Under the pieces are notes generated by a model. That model searched no databases and was not told the origin of the DNA. It was given only the letters and a program-made list of their open reading frames with translations. This document shows, in pieces, positions 26,170-36,049 of a stretch of DNA of 64,000 nucleotides. Location: the NCBI GenBank assembly GCA_016703545.1, contig JADJBX010000001.1, positions 434,001 to 498,000 of the forward strand, given 5' to 3'. How positions within the stretch are numbered: position 1 is the stretch's first letter; the number at the start of each line of letters is the position of its first letter. Both the position numbers and the translations under genes were made by a program. The DNA is from Candidatus Amarobacillus elongatus (lineage in GTDB: Bacteria; Chloroflexota; Dehalococcoidia; Tepidiformales; Tepidiformaceae).

Positions 26170-26817
26170 ATGCCCGAAAGCCCCGCCCGCCGGTATCACT
26201 CTCCCCAACGGGACGACCAGGCAAATGCGACACGCCGGTCAATCCTGGAGTCCGCGGAACGACTGTTCGCGGCGGTCGGATTCGCAGCCGTGACCATGCA
26301 AAAGGTGGCAAGCGAGGCCGGCGTGGCCCTCGCGACCGTCTACTTCTACTTCCCGGGCAAGGCGGCGCTGATCGCGGCGATGGCGGAGGCGATCGCCGCC
26401 TCGCCGGAACTCAGCGTCGAGCAGGTGGAAGGGGAGGCAGATCCATCGACCCAACTGAAGGCCGGGGCCGCGATCATCCGGACACTCAACGAGCGCGCGT
26501 GGCTGGTCACGGACATCCTGCGAAGCGCCCATGGGACCGATGCGGCGTTGGAACAGGCATGGGCGCTGTGGCAGCAGCGGCATCTCCATGCGATGACACG
26601 GGCGGCGGCAGCGCTGGGAAATCGCGGCGCCCTGCGCAAGGGCCTCACAACGGAGCAGGCAGCCGACATCCTCTACGCCCTCGCGGGGACGGATGTGTAC
26701 CGGAGCCTCGTGCGCGAACGCGGCTGGACACCGGAGCGCTACGAGCGCTGGCTCTTCGAGCTTGCGTCCCTCGAACTGCTCGGCGCGCCGCCCGGTTCGG
26801 GCTCCCCCGGCGACTGA
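26170..26817 (+). CDS. TetR-family transcriptional regulator
   Basis: The protein has about 215 residues from the ATG at 26170, which has GGGGAG upstream; an earlier in-frame ATG at 26101 lies inside the promoter region. The HTH is classic: NATRRSILESAERLFAAVGF, then TMQKVASEAGVALATVYFYF. The C-terminal ligand domain is variable. It is divergent from the cupin gene and probably represses it and itself. The ligand is unknown. Confidence 0.88.
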   Translation: MPESPARRYHSPQRDDQANATRRSILESAERLFAAVGFAAVTMQKVASEAGVALATVYFYFPGKAALIAAMAEAIAASPELSVEQVEGEADPSTQLKAGAAIIRTLNERAWLVTDILRSAHGTDAALEQAWALWQQRHLHAMTRAAAALGNRGALRKGLTTEQAADILYALAGTDVYRSLVRERGWTPERYERWLFELASLELLGAPPGSGSPGD

Positions 26818-27014
26818 ACCGGAGAGGGGTGGTGCTCAGCGGGAACTTCGGTGCCATTTCCTTTGAGAGGCAAGGCCCGCTGTGAGGTATTCCCCTGGCT
26901 GGCCCATAAGCATCCCTGCCACGCGCTCCACACCCCGTCCGTAACCGCGTTGAGTCGCGTGGCCCTCCAGGGACGCGGCCGCTCCATACCGGGTCGCTCC
27001 CCGTGCGAACCCGG

Positions 27015-28511
27015 TCACGGCAGCGCGAGCACGTCCGCGGCGGCGTGGGCGAGGGTGCGGAGCTCGTCTGTCCGCTCGACGTCCCGGATCCAGACCGCGG
27101 GGAGCGCTTCGAGGCCGAGCCTTGCGCCGAGTAACGCGCCGGCGAGGGTGGCGATGCTGTCGCTATCCCCCGATGCGTTCGCACCCTCAAGGAGCGCGCC
27201 GACAAGGTCACCTTCATGACGGGCGACGACGAACATCGCGGCGGCAATGGCTTCGTGTGCGGACCAGCCCTGGAGGCGTTCGAGGACGTCATCCGGGTCC
27301 GCGTTCCTGTATGCCTCGGTGAGTGCGGCTTCGGCCATGCTCGCGGTCCCGGCGTCGTGCCGCCCTGCCGCCTCCACCATCGCCGAAAGGACCGTCGCGG
27401 GCGAACTACCGCGGACCTCGTGGGCGACGCCGACGGCCATGGCGGCGCAGGCCGCGAACGCGATCGGGGCCCGGTGGGTCATCCGCGAATGTTCGACTGC
27501 CCAGTGCTCGGCGCGCTCGATATCGGCATGGAAGAGCAGGCCGAACGGGTAGGTACGCATCACCGATCCGCAGCCGCCGGCATCGAGCCCGCCACCCTCG
27601 CGCCAGTGCGTACCGGAGCGCAGGCGCCGGGCGCCGCTCATGCAGGAGTTCCCGGGTGCCCGGTGACCGCCTTGCGGTTCCACGCTCCAGTGGGCGAACC
27701 CGGCGGCGATCTCCTCCGTCAGGGGATCCATGGCGGCGGCGCTACCGCCGTGCCCGACAAGCGCGCGCAGGACGATCTCGGCCATCTGCGTGTCATCGGT
27801 GTACGGCGCGAACCGTCGCCCGTCCCGCTCCCACCAGCGTTCGAAGCCCATCACGCCGGATGGGCCGTACTGGTTCAGAATCGCCTTATGGGAGAGGAAT
27901 TCCGTGGCATGACCGAGGGCATCGCCCACGGCGGCCGCGAGGACGGCACCCAGGACCCGCGAACGCGCCACGGCGGGCCCTCCTTCGAACTCCTCGATGA
28001 AGCGCCGCTGTTCGCCTGTCGCAGGACAATCCGGTCCACGGGATGTGGCGAGGGCGGCGAGAGCCGTGGCGGCATCGTGGCCCTTGTAGCGGACGACGCA
28101 TCCGCCAATCGTCCCGGCCCGCCCGAGACCGCGCTTGCTCTGTATGACCACGTTCTCACCCGATGCCGCCCAGCCCGCGATGCGCGAAACGAGAGCGGTC
28201 ACTTCCGGCAGGTCATCGGGGGTCGAGCCGTCCGGAATCGGCAGGCGGTGGAACGCCATCCCGGCAGCCTGCGCCGCCTCCCCCAGCCCTTCCACCTTCA
28301 ATTCGGCGAACTCGGCGTCTTCGAGGAGGCAAACGAGGTGGTCCGCCGTGAACTCGTTCCGCAGCCGCGCGATGTCGGCCGAGAGATCGCGGTCCCAGGA
28401 ACCGGTGGCGTCCGCCTGCTGCCCGCCCGGTGCGAACGTCAGCCCGACCTTCCCGAGCCACGGGGTGGGCAACCAGTCGACACGGATGGGGCCGGAGTCG
28501 GATGTCTTCAT
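27015..28511 (-). CDS. ADP-ribosylglycohydrolase with N-terminal phosphatase-like (CDKN3/DSP) domain
   Basis: The 498-residue fusion has two parts. Residues 1 to about 165 resemble a dual-specificity phosphatase: WDRDLSADIARLRNEFTADH, then HRLPIPDGSTPDD, then the P-loop region VVIQSKRGLGRAGT. The usual HCxxGxxR signature has lost its His and catalytic Cys (Gln-Ser), so this half should be inactive. Residues about 180-498 are a DraG-like hydrolase: VAAAVGDALGHATEFLS, YTDDTQM (Mg ligands), NSCMSGARRLRSG, GDSDSIATLAGALLGARLG. It should remove ADP-ribose from proteins or nucleic acids. The start at 28511 is preceded by GGAGGA. The frame is open upstream but shifts out of family similarity. Confidence 0.82.
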   Translation of the reverse strand: MKTSDSGPIRVDWLPTPWLGKVGLTFAPGGQQADATGSWDRDLSADIARLRNEFTADHLVCLLEDAEFAELKVEGLGEAAQAAGMAFHRLPIPDGSTPDDLPEVTALVSRIAGWAASGENVVIQSKRGLGRAGTIGGCVVRYKGHDAATALAALATSRGPDCPATGEQRRFIEEFEGGPAVARSRVLGAVLAAAVGDALGHATEFLSHKAILNQYGPSGVMGFERWWERDGRRFAPYTDDTQMAEIVLRALVGHGGSAAAMDPLTEEIAAGFAHWSVEPQGGHRAPGNSCMSGARRLRSGTHWREGGGLDAGGCGSVMRTYPFGLLFHADIERAEHWAVEHSRMTHRAPIAFAACAAMAVGVAHEVRGSSPATVLSAMVEAAGRHDAGTASMAEAALTEAYRNADPDDVLERLQGWSAHEAIAAAMFVVARHEGDLVGALLEGANASGDSDSIATLAGALLGARLGLEALPAVWIRDVERTDELRTLAHAAADVLALP

Positions 28512-28692
28512 CAGGGATGTATTCCTCCGCCTGATTCTATGCCTCGGCGGCGAGGCCATCATCGCAGGACGACGCGACAGCTCCTGTCGGCGTTGCCCCG
28601 GCCACCCTTTCGCGTCACCGCGATGCCTTCTCGCGCGTTCGCTGATCGCGGAGCGCGACGTCCGCCCGGGCCGCTTGTCGCCCGCCGCACCC

Positions 28693-29082
28693 TTACGTGC
28701 GCGGTGGTTCAGTGAGTTCGATGACGTTGCCGTCGGGATCGCGGTAGCGGGCTGAGCGGCCCCAGGGTTGGGGGATGGGGCCATGGATGACCTCCGCCCC
28801 GGCCGCCACGGCGTGCTCGTGTGCCCGGTCAAGGTCGTCGACACGGAAGCCAAGCTGGGCCGCGGTCGTGACCTGGCCGGCTTTGGCGGCGTACAGCGCG
28901 AAATGGAAGAACGTGCCCTCGCTCCAGGAGCGGGCGGCATGGCGGCCGCCGATCCACCGGTCGTCGGCGTCGTGCTGCGACAGGTGCAGGTCGATGCCGA
29001 ATGCGTCGCGATACAGCCGGACGGACCGGTCGAGGTCGGCGACTTCAAAGACGATGGCGACGGGACGGGCGTTCGCATCCAT
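28693..29082 (-). CDS. VOC-family (glyoxalase/dioxygenase-like) protein
   Basis: The 129-residue vicinal-oxygen-chelate fold protein begins MDANARPVAIVFEVADLDRS, with VRLYRDAFGIDL and a second half VDDLDRAHEHAVAAGAEVIH ending RYRDPDGNVIELTEP. A Glu near the C-terminus is kept as metal ligand (VIELTE). It may be a dioxygenase or an antibiotic-binding protein; the substrate cannot be told. Confidence 0.8.
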   Translation of the reverse strand: MDANARPVAIVFEVADLDRSVRLYRDAFGIDLHLSQHDADDRWIGGRHAARSWSEGTFFHFALYAAKAGQVTTAAQLGFRVDDLDRAHEHAVAAGAEVIHGPIPQPWGRSARYRDPDGNVIELTEPPRT

Positions 29083-29162
29083 GACAGGTGGGATTCTACG
29101 TGCTCGCGGGTGGGGGCGGGGGTGGGGCCGCCCCCTGTTGGGGTGCGCGAGGGGAGCGAGGA

Positions 29163-30771
29163 TCAGGCGGCGAGAGCCTCCTCGGCGGCCGGAAGGGCGC
29201 CCGCGGGCTGGAGGTCGCCAGTCGCCTCGGCGGGGGCAGCCCGGCCAGGGAGGAAGAGGGCAGCCGCGACGATGGGAACGAGGAGGAGGACGGCGCTGAT
29301 CATGAAGCCGATGCCGATGGCGTCCACGAACCCGGCGTTCGCCACCTGGAGGACCCTGTCCGAGAGCTCGGGCGGGAGCGAGCCGGCGAGCGCGTTGGCC
29401 ACGCCGAGCCCTTCGCCCGCGCCGTGAACGACCTCGGCGGGCATGTTCCCACCGAGACCATCCTCGACGCTGGAGCGGTAGGCTCCGCTCACGATGCTGC
29501 CGATGACGGCAATACCGAGGGCGGCGCCCAGCTCGCGGCAGACGTCGTTGACGGCGGAGGCCACGCCGGCCTCATGGCCGGGAACGGAGGACATCACGAG
29601 GTCGGTCAGCGGCACGAGGCCGAGGCCGCCGGCGAGCCCGAAGAAGCACATCGTGGCGACAATCTGGAGCGTGCTGGTGTCTGCGTCGATGAACGACAGC
29701 ATGCTGAGGCCAACAGCGCAGGAGGTCATCGCGGTCACCACGAGCACCCGGGCGCCGAGGCGCTTCACGAAGACTCCGGAGAGCGGTGCGCCCACACCCA
29801 TCGCAATCGCCACGGGGATGCCGAGGACGCCGGCTTCAAACGCGGTCCGGCCCTGGACGAACTGGTAGAACTGCGTGAGGAAGAAGAATGTCACCGCCAC
29901 GCTGAAGAAGACGAGGCCGATGATGACGACCGCGGCGGTGAACTGGCGCTGCTTGAAGAAGTGCAGCGGCAGCATGGGATTTTCGGTGCGCCGTTCGGTG
30001 ACGACGAAGGCGATGGCGGCGACGGCGGACGCCATGAAGGAGCCGAGCACGACGGTGGACGTCCAACCCGCTTCGCCACCTTCGATGATGCCGAGCACGA
30101 GCGCGGTCAGAGCCACGGTGCCGAAGACGGCGCCGGGAATATCGAGGCTGCGAGTCCGGGCGTCGCGTGATTCGGGGATGAGAGCAAGCCCGGCCAGCGT
30201 GAGGGCGACGGCAGGAATGTGGAGCCAGAAGACCGTCTGCCAGTCCGTGGCATCGACGACATAGCCGCCAAGAGGCGGGTCCGAAGCCCATCGCGAGCCC
30301 GGTGACACCGGTCCAGATGCCGATGGCCTTCGCGCGTTCGTGAGCGGGGAAGACGTTCGTGATGATGGAGAGCGTCGCCGGCATGATGAGGGCGCCGCCC
30401 ATGCCCTGGAGAGCGCGGCCGATGATGAGCTGTTCTGAGCTGGTCGAGAGCGCGGCGACGGTGGCGCCGAGGCCGAAGATGCCGAGGCCCACACCGAACC
30501 AGCGGCGCCGGCCGAAGAGGTCGCCGACGGCGCCGCCGACCAGGAGCAGCCCGGCGAGCATGAGGACATAGCTATCGACGATCCACTGGAGCTGGGAGGT
30601 GGACGCGTCGAGGTCGCGGGCGATGGAAGGAAGTGCGGTGTTGACGATGGTGTTGTCGGCGAAGAGGGTGAACGCCGCGAACGAGACGACGCCGAGGATC
30701 CACCAGCGCCGGGGATGGCCGGCGCTTTCCTGGGCGCCGGCGGGGGTCGAGTTGCTTGCCGCGATTGTCAT
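29163..30771 (-). CDS. DHA2/EmrB-QacA-type MFS exporter, interrupted by one frameshift
   Basis: A drug:proton antiporter with probably 14 TM helices. The first frame covers helices 1-5: WWILGVVSFAAFTLFADNTI, LPSIARDLDASTSQLQWIVD, GDLFGRRRWFGVGLGIFGLG, GVTGLAMGFGP. The second frame resumes at PPLGGYVVDATDWQTVFWLH and runs to the C-terminus. A net one-base shift near 30279 separates them. The start ATG 30771 has GGAGG nine bases upstream. Motif A and the antiporter motif C region are present. It lies beside a MalT-like regulator on the same strand, which may control it. Confidence 0.82.
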
Positions 30772-30977
30772 GGGGTTGCCTCCGATTGGAATGCCGTCAT
30801 GGTCCGTTCGGTGGCCTGGGGGCGAATCGCTCGCAAGGGTGAACACGCGGGTGAACCCGAGCCGCCCGGAGGGGTGAGCAAAGGGGAGAACGTGGCGCGG
30901 GCCAGCACACGACGGGGTGAGGCAACGGCAGGCTCGCATCTTGGCGGCCGCGGGATGAAGAGCGATTGGGCGGACGG

Positions 30978-33629
30978 TTAGACGAGCCCGCGCGCCCGCG
31001 CGGCGGCGATGGCCTGGGTACGGCTGTGCACGCCGAGCTTGCCGTACACGTTGCGGAGGTGCGTCTTCACGGTATCGAGCGAAACGACCAGTTCGTCTGC
31101 AATCTCGCGATTGGACGAGCCGATCAGCAGCAGCCGGAAGACGTCCTGTTCCCGTTCGCTCAGGTCGTCGGGGCCGCTGATCCGCTGGCGAGCGGCGGCG
31201 GCCGTAGCCTCACCCGCGAGCAACAACACGCCAGTGGCGTAGGACGCATGGGGGCCCGTCACTGCCCGCCGAAGCATGGCCAGGGCAGGCTCGCCTTCGT
31301 CCAACAGGGTCCGGACGTACCCTTCGCGCTCGGCAAGCGGCAGGATCGCGGCGAACGCAGCCAGCGCCTCACGCTCGTCCCCCCGGCGCCATAGGGCGCA
31401 CGCCCGCAACAGCGTCGCTTCGAGCCAGCGGCCGGCTCTCCCCGCAGCGAAGGCCGCGTCTGCGACGTCGCCCAGGAGCGCGAGGATTCCGGCGCCCGCG
31501 GCGCCCTCGGCGATTCGGACCCGCGCGTACACCAGCCGGGCCTGCTCCCAAACGAAGTCGTGCTCGGAAGCAGGCGGGAGTTCGAGCGCCTCGGCCCACC
31601 GCGACGAGGCCGCCAGATCTCCAAGAAGGAGGTGAAGGTGCGCGGCGAGGGTCGGAAAGAAGCGGATGCCCTGCACGGTCTCGACGGGCCGCCCCCGCTC
31701 CTGAAGGGCTTCGATGGAGGCGCGCGCTTCCGCGAACCGGCCATCGGCGATCTGCACTCGGGCGAGCGTCGCCTCGGGAGGGACGAAGAGGCCGGCGGCG
31801 GAACCGGGCGCTCCCAGCGCGAGGCAGCGGCGCGCCTCATCTTCCGCTTCGTCGAGGTCGCCGCGCTCGTAGCGCACTTCGGCCAGGGTGCCATGGAGCA
31901 TCCCGAGCGCGGGGAGCGCGTTGCGCTCGTACGCCTCCGAGAGCGCGGCCCGGGCGTGGCGCTCGGCGTCGTTCAGGGCTCCGGAGAAGGCGAGCCGGTA
32001 GAACTCGATGACGTTCAGTGCCGTGGCGCCGCTAAGATGGCCCGCTTCGTAACAGCGCCGGGCGGCCAGTTGGATTTCGGACCCCGGCGGCTCCTCCCCT
32101 GGCGCCCAGGCTTCGAACAGGACGAGCCACCGCTTCATTCCGAGCCAGGCTCGGACGAGGGTGTCGGTACAGGTCCTTTCGCCCTCATCCAGGAGTGCGA
32201 GCGCCTGGCCGGGGTTGCCGCGGTAGCGTGCGATGTAGGCACGGGCAAGGAGTGCGGCGCCGCGAAGATATTCCCGTTCGCCTTCGGGTAACGCGTATGG
32301 GCCGGGACTCCGTCCCGCGAGGACTTCCTCGGCCTGCTCGACCATCTCGAGGGTCCCGGCCAGGCGGCCGCCCAATGCGAGCGAGAGGGCGACCGGGACG
32401 GCGAGCCGGGGACGATGGTGCATCTCCTCGCGGGGGATGGCGTTGAGCCACGTCTCGAACCCCGGCGTGAGGATCTCGCCGCGCAGCGTCGCGCTCGGCA
32501 TTCCGCGTTCGATGAGGTCCAGCGCCCATGTGTCATCGCCGGCGAGGAGCGCGTGCGGGACCGCCTCTTCGATGCTGCCTTCGTCAGCGAGCCATTCGGA
32601 CGCCTTGCGGTGCAGGGACCGCACCTCGCCCGGGAGGCGCTCCTCCAGCAGACGGCGAAGGAAGTCGCGAAAGAGGTGGTGATACCGGTACCAGCGGCCA
32701 TCCTCATCAAGTGCGACGGTGAAGAGGTTGGCGCGGTTGAGGGCGGCGAGCCTCGATGCACTCCCACCGAACCCGGTGACAGCATCGCAGAGTGGCCCGG
32801 AGAGCCGCTCGAGAATCGCGGTTCGCAACAGGAACGCCTGGGTCTCCCCGTCCTGTGCACCGAGTACCTCTTCGCCGAGGTAGTCGAACACGAACCGGTG
32901 CGAGCCACCGAAGGTACGAACGAACCGGTCCGGCTCGAAGGCGCCGCGCGCGGCCAGTGCCGCGAGTTGCAGCGCTGCGCCCCAGCCTTCGGTGCGGGCC
33001 TCGAGCGTTTCGACCTGCTCCGCGTCCAGGCCGAGCCGCTCCACCCCGTTGAGAAGCTGGTCCGCTTCGTTCACGGTGAAGCGCAGGTCGTCGGCGCGGA
33101 CTTCGAGCAGGCGGCCCCGGGCTCGGAGTCGCGCCAGCGGGAACGGCGGATCGCGCCTGCTCCCGATGACCAGGTGCATGTTCGCGGGCATGTGTTCGAG
33201 CAGGGATGTCATCGCCGCGTGGACCCGTTCGGATTCGACGAGGTGATAGTCGTCGAGCACCAGCACCACGGGCCGGTCGAGCGCGCTGACGTGGTTCGCG
33301 ATCTCCACCACGAGGGCCTCCAGCCCGAGCTCGGGGGCGGCCGTCATGGCCCAGGCGCGGCGCGCGGCCTCGGCGAGATAGCGGGTGAAGTGGTCGGGAT
33401 CGCTATCGGACTGGTCGAGCGAAATCCAGGCCGCGGCGGCAGTCGCGCTAACCCGTTCGTACCAGGCGAGCATCAAGGTCGACTTGCCAAAGCCCGCGGG
33501 CGCCGACAGGAGCGCCAGGGGCACGTCCAGCACGCGATCGGCGAGGTCGGAGATGCGCGACCGCGCGAGGCTTCCGTACGCGCGGGGCGGCCTGAGCTTC
33601 GTCTCAAGCAGAGTCGGGGGCGGATTCAC
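30978..33629 (-). CDS. MalT-like LuxR-family regulator (STAND ATPase)
   Basis: The protein has about 883 residues from GTG 33629, with GAGGGA upstream; earlier in-frame codons lack family character. It begins TLLETKLRPPRA, the MalT hallmark. Walsh A SAPAGFGKST is at residues 42-51 and Walsh B VVLVLDDYHLV near 125. A winged-helix region (HHLFRDFLRRLLEERLP) and a long TPR-like helical sensor (about 400-800) follow. The C-terminal LuxR HTH reads LSEREQDVFRLLLIGSSNRE, IADELVVSLDTVKTHLRN, VYGKLGVHSRTQ. Such proteins are ATP- and inducer-dependent activators. The inducer is unknown. Confidence 0.9.
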   Translation of the reverse strand: MNPPPTLLETKLRPPRAYGSLARSRISDLADRVLDVPLALLSAPAGFGKSTLMLAWYERVSATAAAAWISLDQSDSDPDHFTRYLAEAARRAWAMTAAPELGLEALVVEIANHVSALDRPVVLVLDDYHLVESERVHAAMTSLLEHMPANMHLVIGSRRDPPFPLARLRARGRLLEVRADDLRFTVNEADQLLNGVERLGLDAEQVETLEARTEGWGAALQLAALAARGAFEPDRFVRTFGGSHRFVFDYLGEEVLGAQDGETQAFLLRTAILERLSGPLCDAVTGFGGSASRLAALNRANLFTVALDEDGRWYRYHHLFRDFLRRLLEERLPGEVRSLHRKASEWLADEGSIEEAVPHALLAGDDTWALDLIERGMPSATLRGEILTPGFETWLNAIPREEMHHRPRLAVPVALSLALGGRLAGTLEMVEQAEEVLAGRSPGPYALPEGEREYLRGAALLARAYIARYRGNPGQALALLDEGERTCTDTLVRAWLGMKRWLVLFEAWAPGEEPPGSEIQLAARRCYEAGHLSGATALNVIEFYRLAFSGALNDAERHARAALSEAYERNALPALGMLHGTLAEVRYERGDLDEAEDEARRCLALGAPGSAAGLFVPPEATLARVQIADGRFAEARASIEALQERGRPVETVQGIRFFPTLAAHLHLLLGDLAASSRWAEALELPPASEHDFVWEQARLVYARVRIAEGAAGAGILALLGDVADAAFAAGRAGRWLEATLLRACALWRRGDEREALAAFAAILPLAEREGYVRTLLDEGEPALAMLRRAVTGPHASYATGVLLLAGEATAAAARQRISGPDDLSEREQDVFRLLLIGSSNREIADELVVSLDTVKTHLRNVYGKLGVHSRTQAIAAARARGLV

Positions 33630-33783
33630 GCTGGGATCCCTCGGGGCAGGTTTCCATCGCCATCGTACGTGGCTCACCGTCGAAGCGCCGTCCGGGGAAT
33701 CACCCGCCGCACTCACCCGTCGGGGTGATTCAGCGGGCTCTCGCCGGCGGCACGCTGGAGCCATCAACTGCAGGAGTACGGAA

Positions 33784-34440
33784 ATGGCACTGGCGACCTG
33801 GTGGTACGAAGACGGGCAGCCCGAGATGGCGCTCACGGCCGGCATGACCGTGGAGTCGCCCGAGGAGAACGACGTTCTCGCGGCGGTGGCCGGAGTCCCC
33901 ATCAAGGACCTCCGCCGGCGGCGGGCCGAAGGCCACCGCCCCTACCTGATGTCGGTGGATGGCGAACCAGCAGGCTATGGCTGGGTCGCGGGCCAGTCGT
34001 GCGAGATCGGCGAGCTCGGGCTCGCATTCGCACTGCCGGCGGGGAATCGCTACCTCTGGGACTTCGCCACGCTGCCGGCGTTCCGGGGCCGCGGGGTCTA
34101 CCCGGCGCTACTTTCGGAGATCGTCCGGCGTGAATGCCCGCCCGCGACGAGGCTCTGGATCATCCACGCGCCGGAAAACCTGCCGTCCGGGCTCGGCATC
34201 ACTCGCGCGGGGTTCCAGGCCGTGGCGGAGCTGTCCTTCGACGATGCCGGGAACGCGGCACTCGCACCGGTCGACCCGCCGGAGCGGGGGCAGGCGGCCG
34301 CGGCACTCCTCGGTCTGCCGCTCGTCCATGACCAGCTCGACCCCTGTTGGGCATGCGGCGGCTGCACCTGCGACCACACCCCGGGCGCCGCCGGCAGCTG
34401 CGCGTGCGCGACCATCCGGGCCGCGGGCCCTGACGTTGGG
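33784..34440 (+). CDS. GNAT acetyltransferase with Cys-rich tail, 3' end uncertain
   Basis: The GNAT core shows YLWDFATLPAFRGRGVYPAL (acetyl-CoA loop RGRGVYPALL) and WIIHAPENLPSGLGITRAGF. A cysteine cluster follows: DPCWACGGCTCDHTP...GSCACAT, reminiscent of a small metal or Fe-S knuckle. The start ATG 33784 has AGGAG eight bases upstream. The frame stays open to 35094, but after about 34440 it runs antisense to a membrane protein gene and loses coding character. One base change would give a TGA at about 34429. The end given is an estimate. Confidence 0.65.
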
Positions 34441-34815
34441 CGAGCAACGGCGCGCGGCGAGATGGCGATGACCCGGTGGGCGAGCCGGTTTCGCCCCGCC
34501 GGCTACGGTGCCGGACGCGGGATGCCGGCGGCCGGCGATGATCCAGGCGGCGGCGACGACGATGACGCCGGCGAGGAGGCCGAGCAGCAACACCTCATCG
34601 AACGAGAGTCCGTCGATGTTGGGCTGCAGGTCCTCCTCGGTCGCCCACCCGAAGAACACCTCGCTGATCACGAGGCCGCTGACGAAGTAGGTGACGCCGG
34701 CGATGAGCCACATCCGGTGCGTCCGGCGCCAGGTGACGGCCTGGGCAACGAGCGCGAACGCGGCCGACATCGCCAGCAGGACGAGGAGACCTCCGGGACC
34801 GAGATCCCATTCCAC
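34441..34815 (-). CDS. Small three-TM membrane protein, 3' end uncertain
   Basis: From GTG 34815 (AAGGAG nine bases upstream) the frame encodes three TM helices (LLVLLAMSAAFALVAQAVTW, MWLIAGVTYFVSGLVISEVF, VLLLGLLAGVIVVAAAWIIA), then GRRHPASGTV. The frame is open to 34108, but the last part is antisense to the GNAT gene and is not protein-like; an indel near 34500 would expose a TAG there. No family is recognised. The end is an estimate. Confidence 0.5.
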
Positions 34816-35097
34816 GGTGCCAACTCCTTGCCTCGGGGGGCGAGATTGATGTCCCGCTCGAATGGAGTCCATCCCTTCGGTCGCGCCCGTGGAAGGGGCA
34901 TCCGTCCCTCGTTTCCCGATGCGTTCGGACCCCACAGGCAGTGGCCAGTCGTGTTTGGATGTTGCGCGCATCGCCGGTCCGGCGGTGCGCCGTCCGGCCC
35001 GGTTGCCGCGGGTCCGTTGACCCTGATGACGCATTCCAGGCGGGTAGAGACTGACAGGCGGAGGGCTCGCAGACAGGGGCATTGGAGGTTTTGAACG

Positions 35098-35835
35098 ATG
35101 GTTCAGAGCACATGGTCCCGCGGTTCCAGGGCGGCGCACCAGGGGCACTCGGCCACAAGGTTGCCCGAGCCAGTGAGACAGGTGGCATGGTTCTCTGGAA
35201 TCAGCCTGCTGGCGTTCCTCACACCCTTCCTGTTCTCGTCACTCCTCGATCTTCAACACGACCTCTACTACCTCCTCTACTTCGCCATCACGCTCGGCGC
35301 GCTTTCCCTCTATGTGAAGGTCAACGGCGTGGACGTGGTCGCGGCGGCAGCGAGGAACTGGAAGCTGAGCCTCGGCGTCGGGCTGGCGGCTACGGCCTTC
35401 GTGGTCTGGAGCGTCCTCGCTCGGCTGGATTCCACGCCGCACCCCGGGGGCCTGTACTTCGCGTTCGAAGTGGCCTGGCGCGGCGTGCTCTACGGCATCG
35501 TCGATGCCCTGCTGCTGAGCGCCTTCCCCGGGATGGTGGTCTGGCAGGCGATGGGCGGACAGGTGGCGGGACCGGGCCGGAAGCTGATGTACTCCGCCAG
35601 CACACTGCTGCTCGTGATGGTGATCACGGCGGTATACCACCTCGGGTATGAAGACCTCCGGACGTCCGAGGGAATCCGTAACCCTGAGATCGGCAACACC
35701 GTGATTTCGCTTCCGGTCATCGTTTCGACGAACCCCGTCGGGTCCATTGTGGCCCACACCTCGATGCACCTCGCGGCGGTCACCCACGCGTACGAAAGCG
35801 AAGATCGGCTGCCACCCCAGGTTTCGGCCGACTGA
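35098..35835 (+). CDS. Multi-TM membrane protein, possibly CPBP-like
   Basis: The 245-residue protein has about six TM helices (VAWFSGISLLAFLTPFLFSS, YYLLYFAITLGALSLYVKV, LMYSASTLLLVMVITAVYHL). The spaced residues FEVAWRGVLYG, VYHLGYED and HTSMHLAA recall the E..R / F..H / H motifs of CPBP (Abi) intramembrane proteases, but the motif spacing is loose, so the family call is weak. GGAGG precedes the ATG by about nine bases. The coding end marks the left side of the accessory island. Confidence 0.5.
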   Translation: MVQSTWSRGSRAAHQGHSATRLPEPVRQVAWFSGISLLAFLTPFLFSSLLDLQHDLYYLLYFAITLGALSLYVKVNGVDVVAAAARNWKLSLGVGLAATAFVVWSVLARLDSTPHPGGLYFAFEVAWRGVLYGIVDALLLSAFPGMVVWQAMGGQVAGPGRKLMYSASTLLLVMVITAVYHLGYEDLRTSEGIRNPEIGNTVISLPVIVSTNPVGSIVAHTSMHLAAVTHAYESEDRLPPQVSAD

Positions 35836-36049
35836 CGACGACGGCGGCACAACGCGGAGACGTGCCGGAAGCACGTCTCCGCTTCGACATGGCGACGCCC
35901 CGGACGGTTCGGACCGCGCCCGGGGCGGGAAGATGGCGAAGGCCGGGCGACGGACGGGCCGATTGCCTGCTGCCCACCCAGGTTCCACACCCGGTATCAT
36001 CGTCAGTCGGGGGTGCTGTTGGCCGCGCTGGAGGAACTGACCGTAGGGG

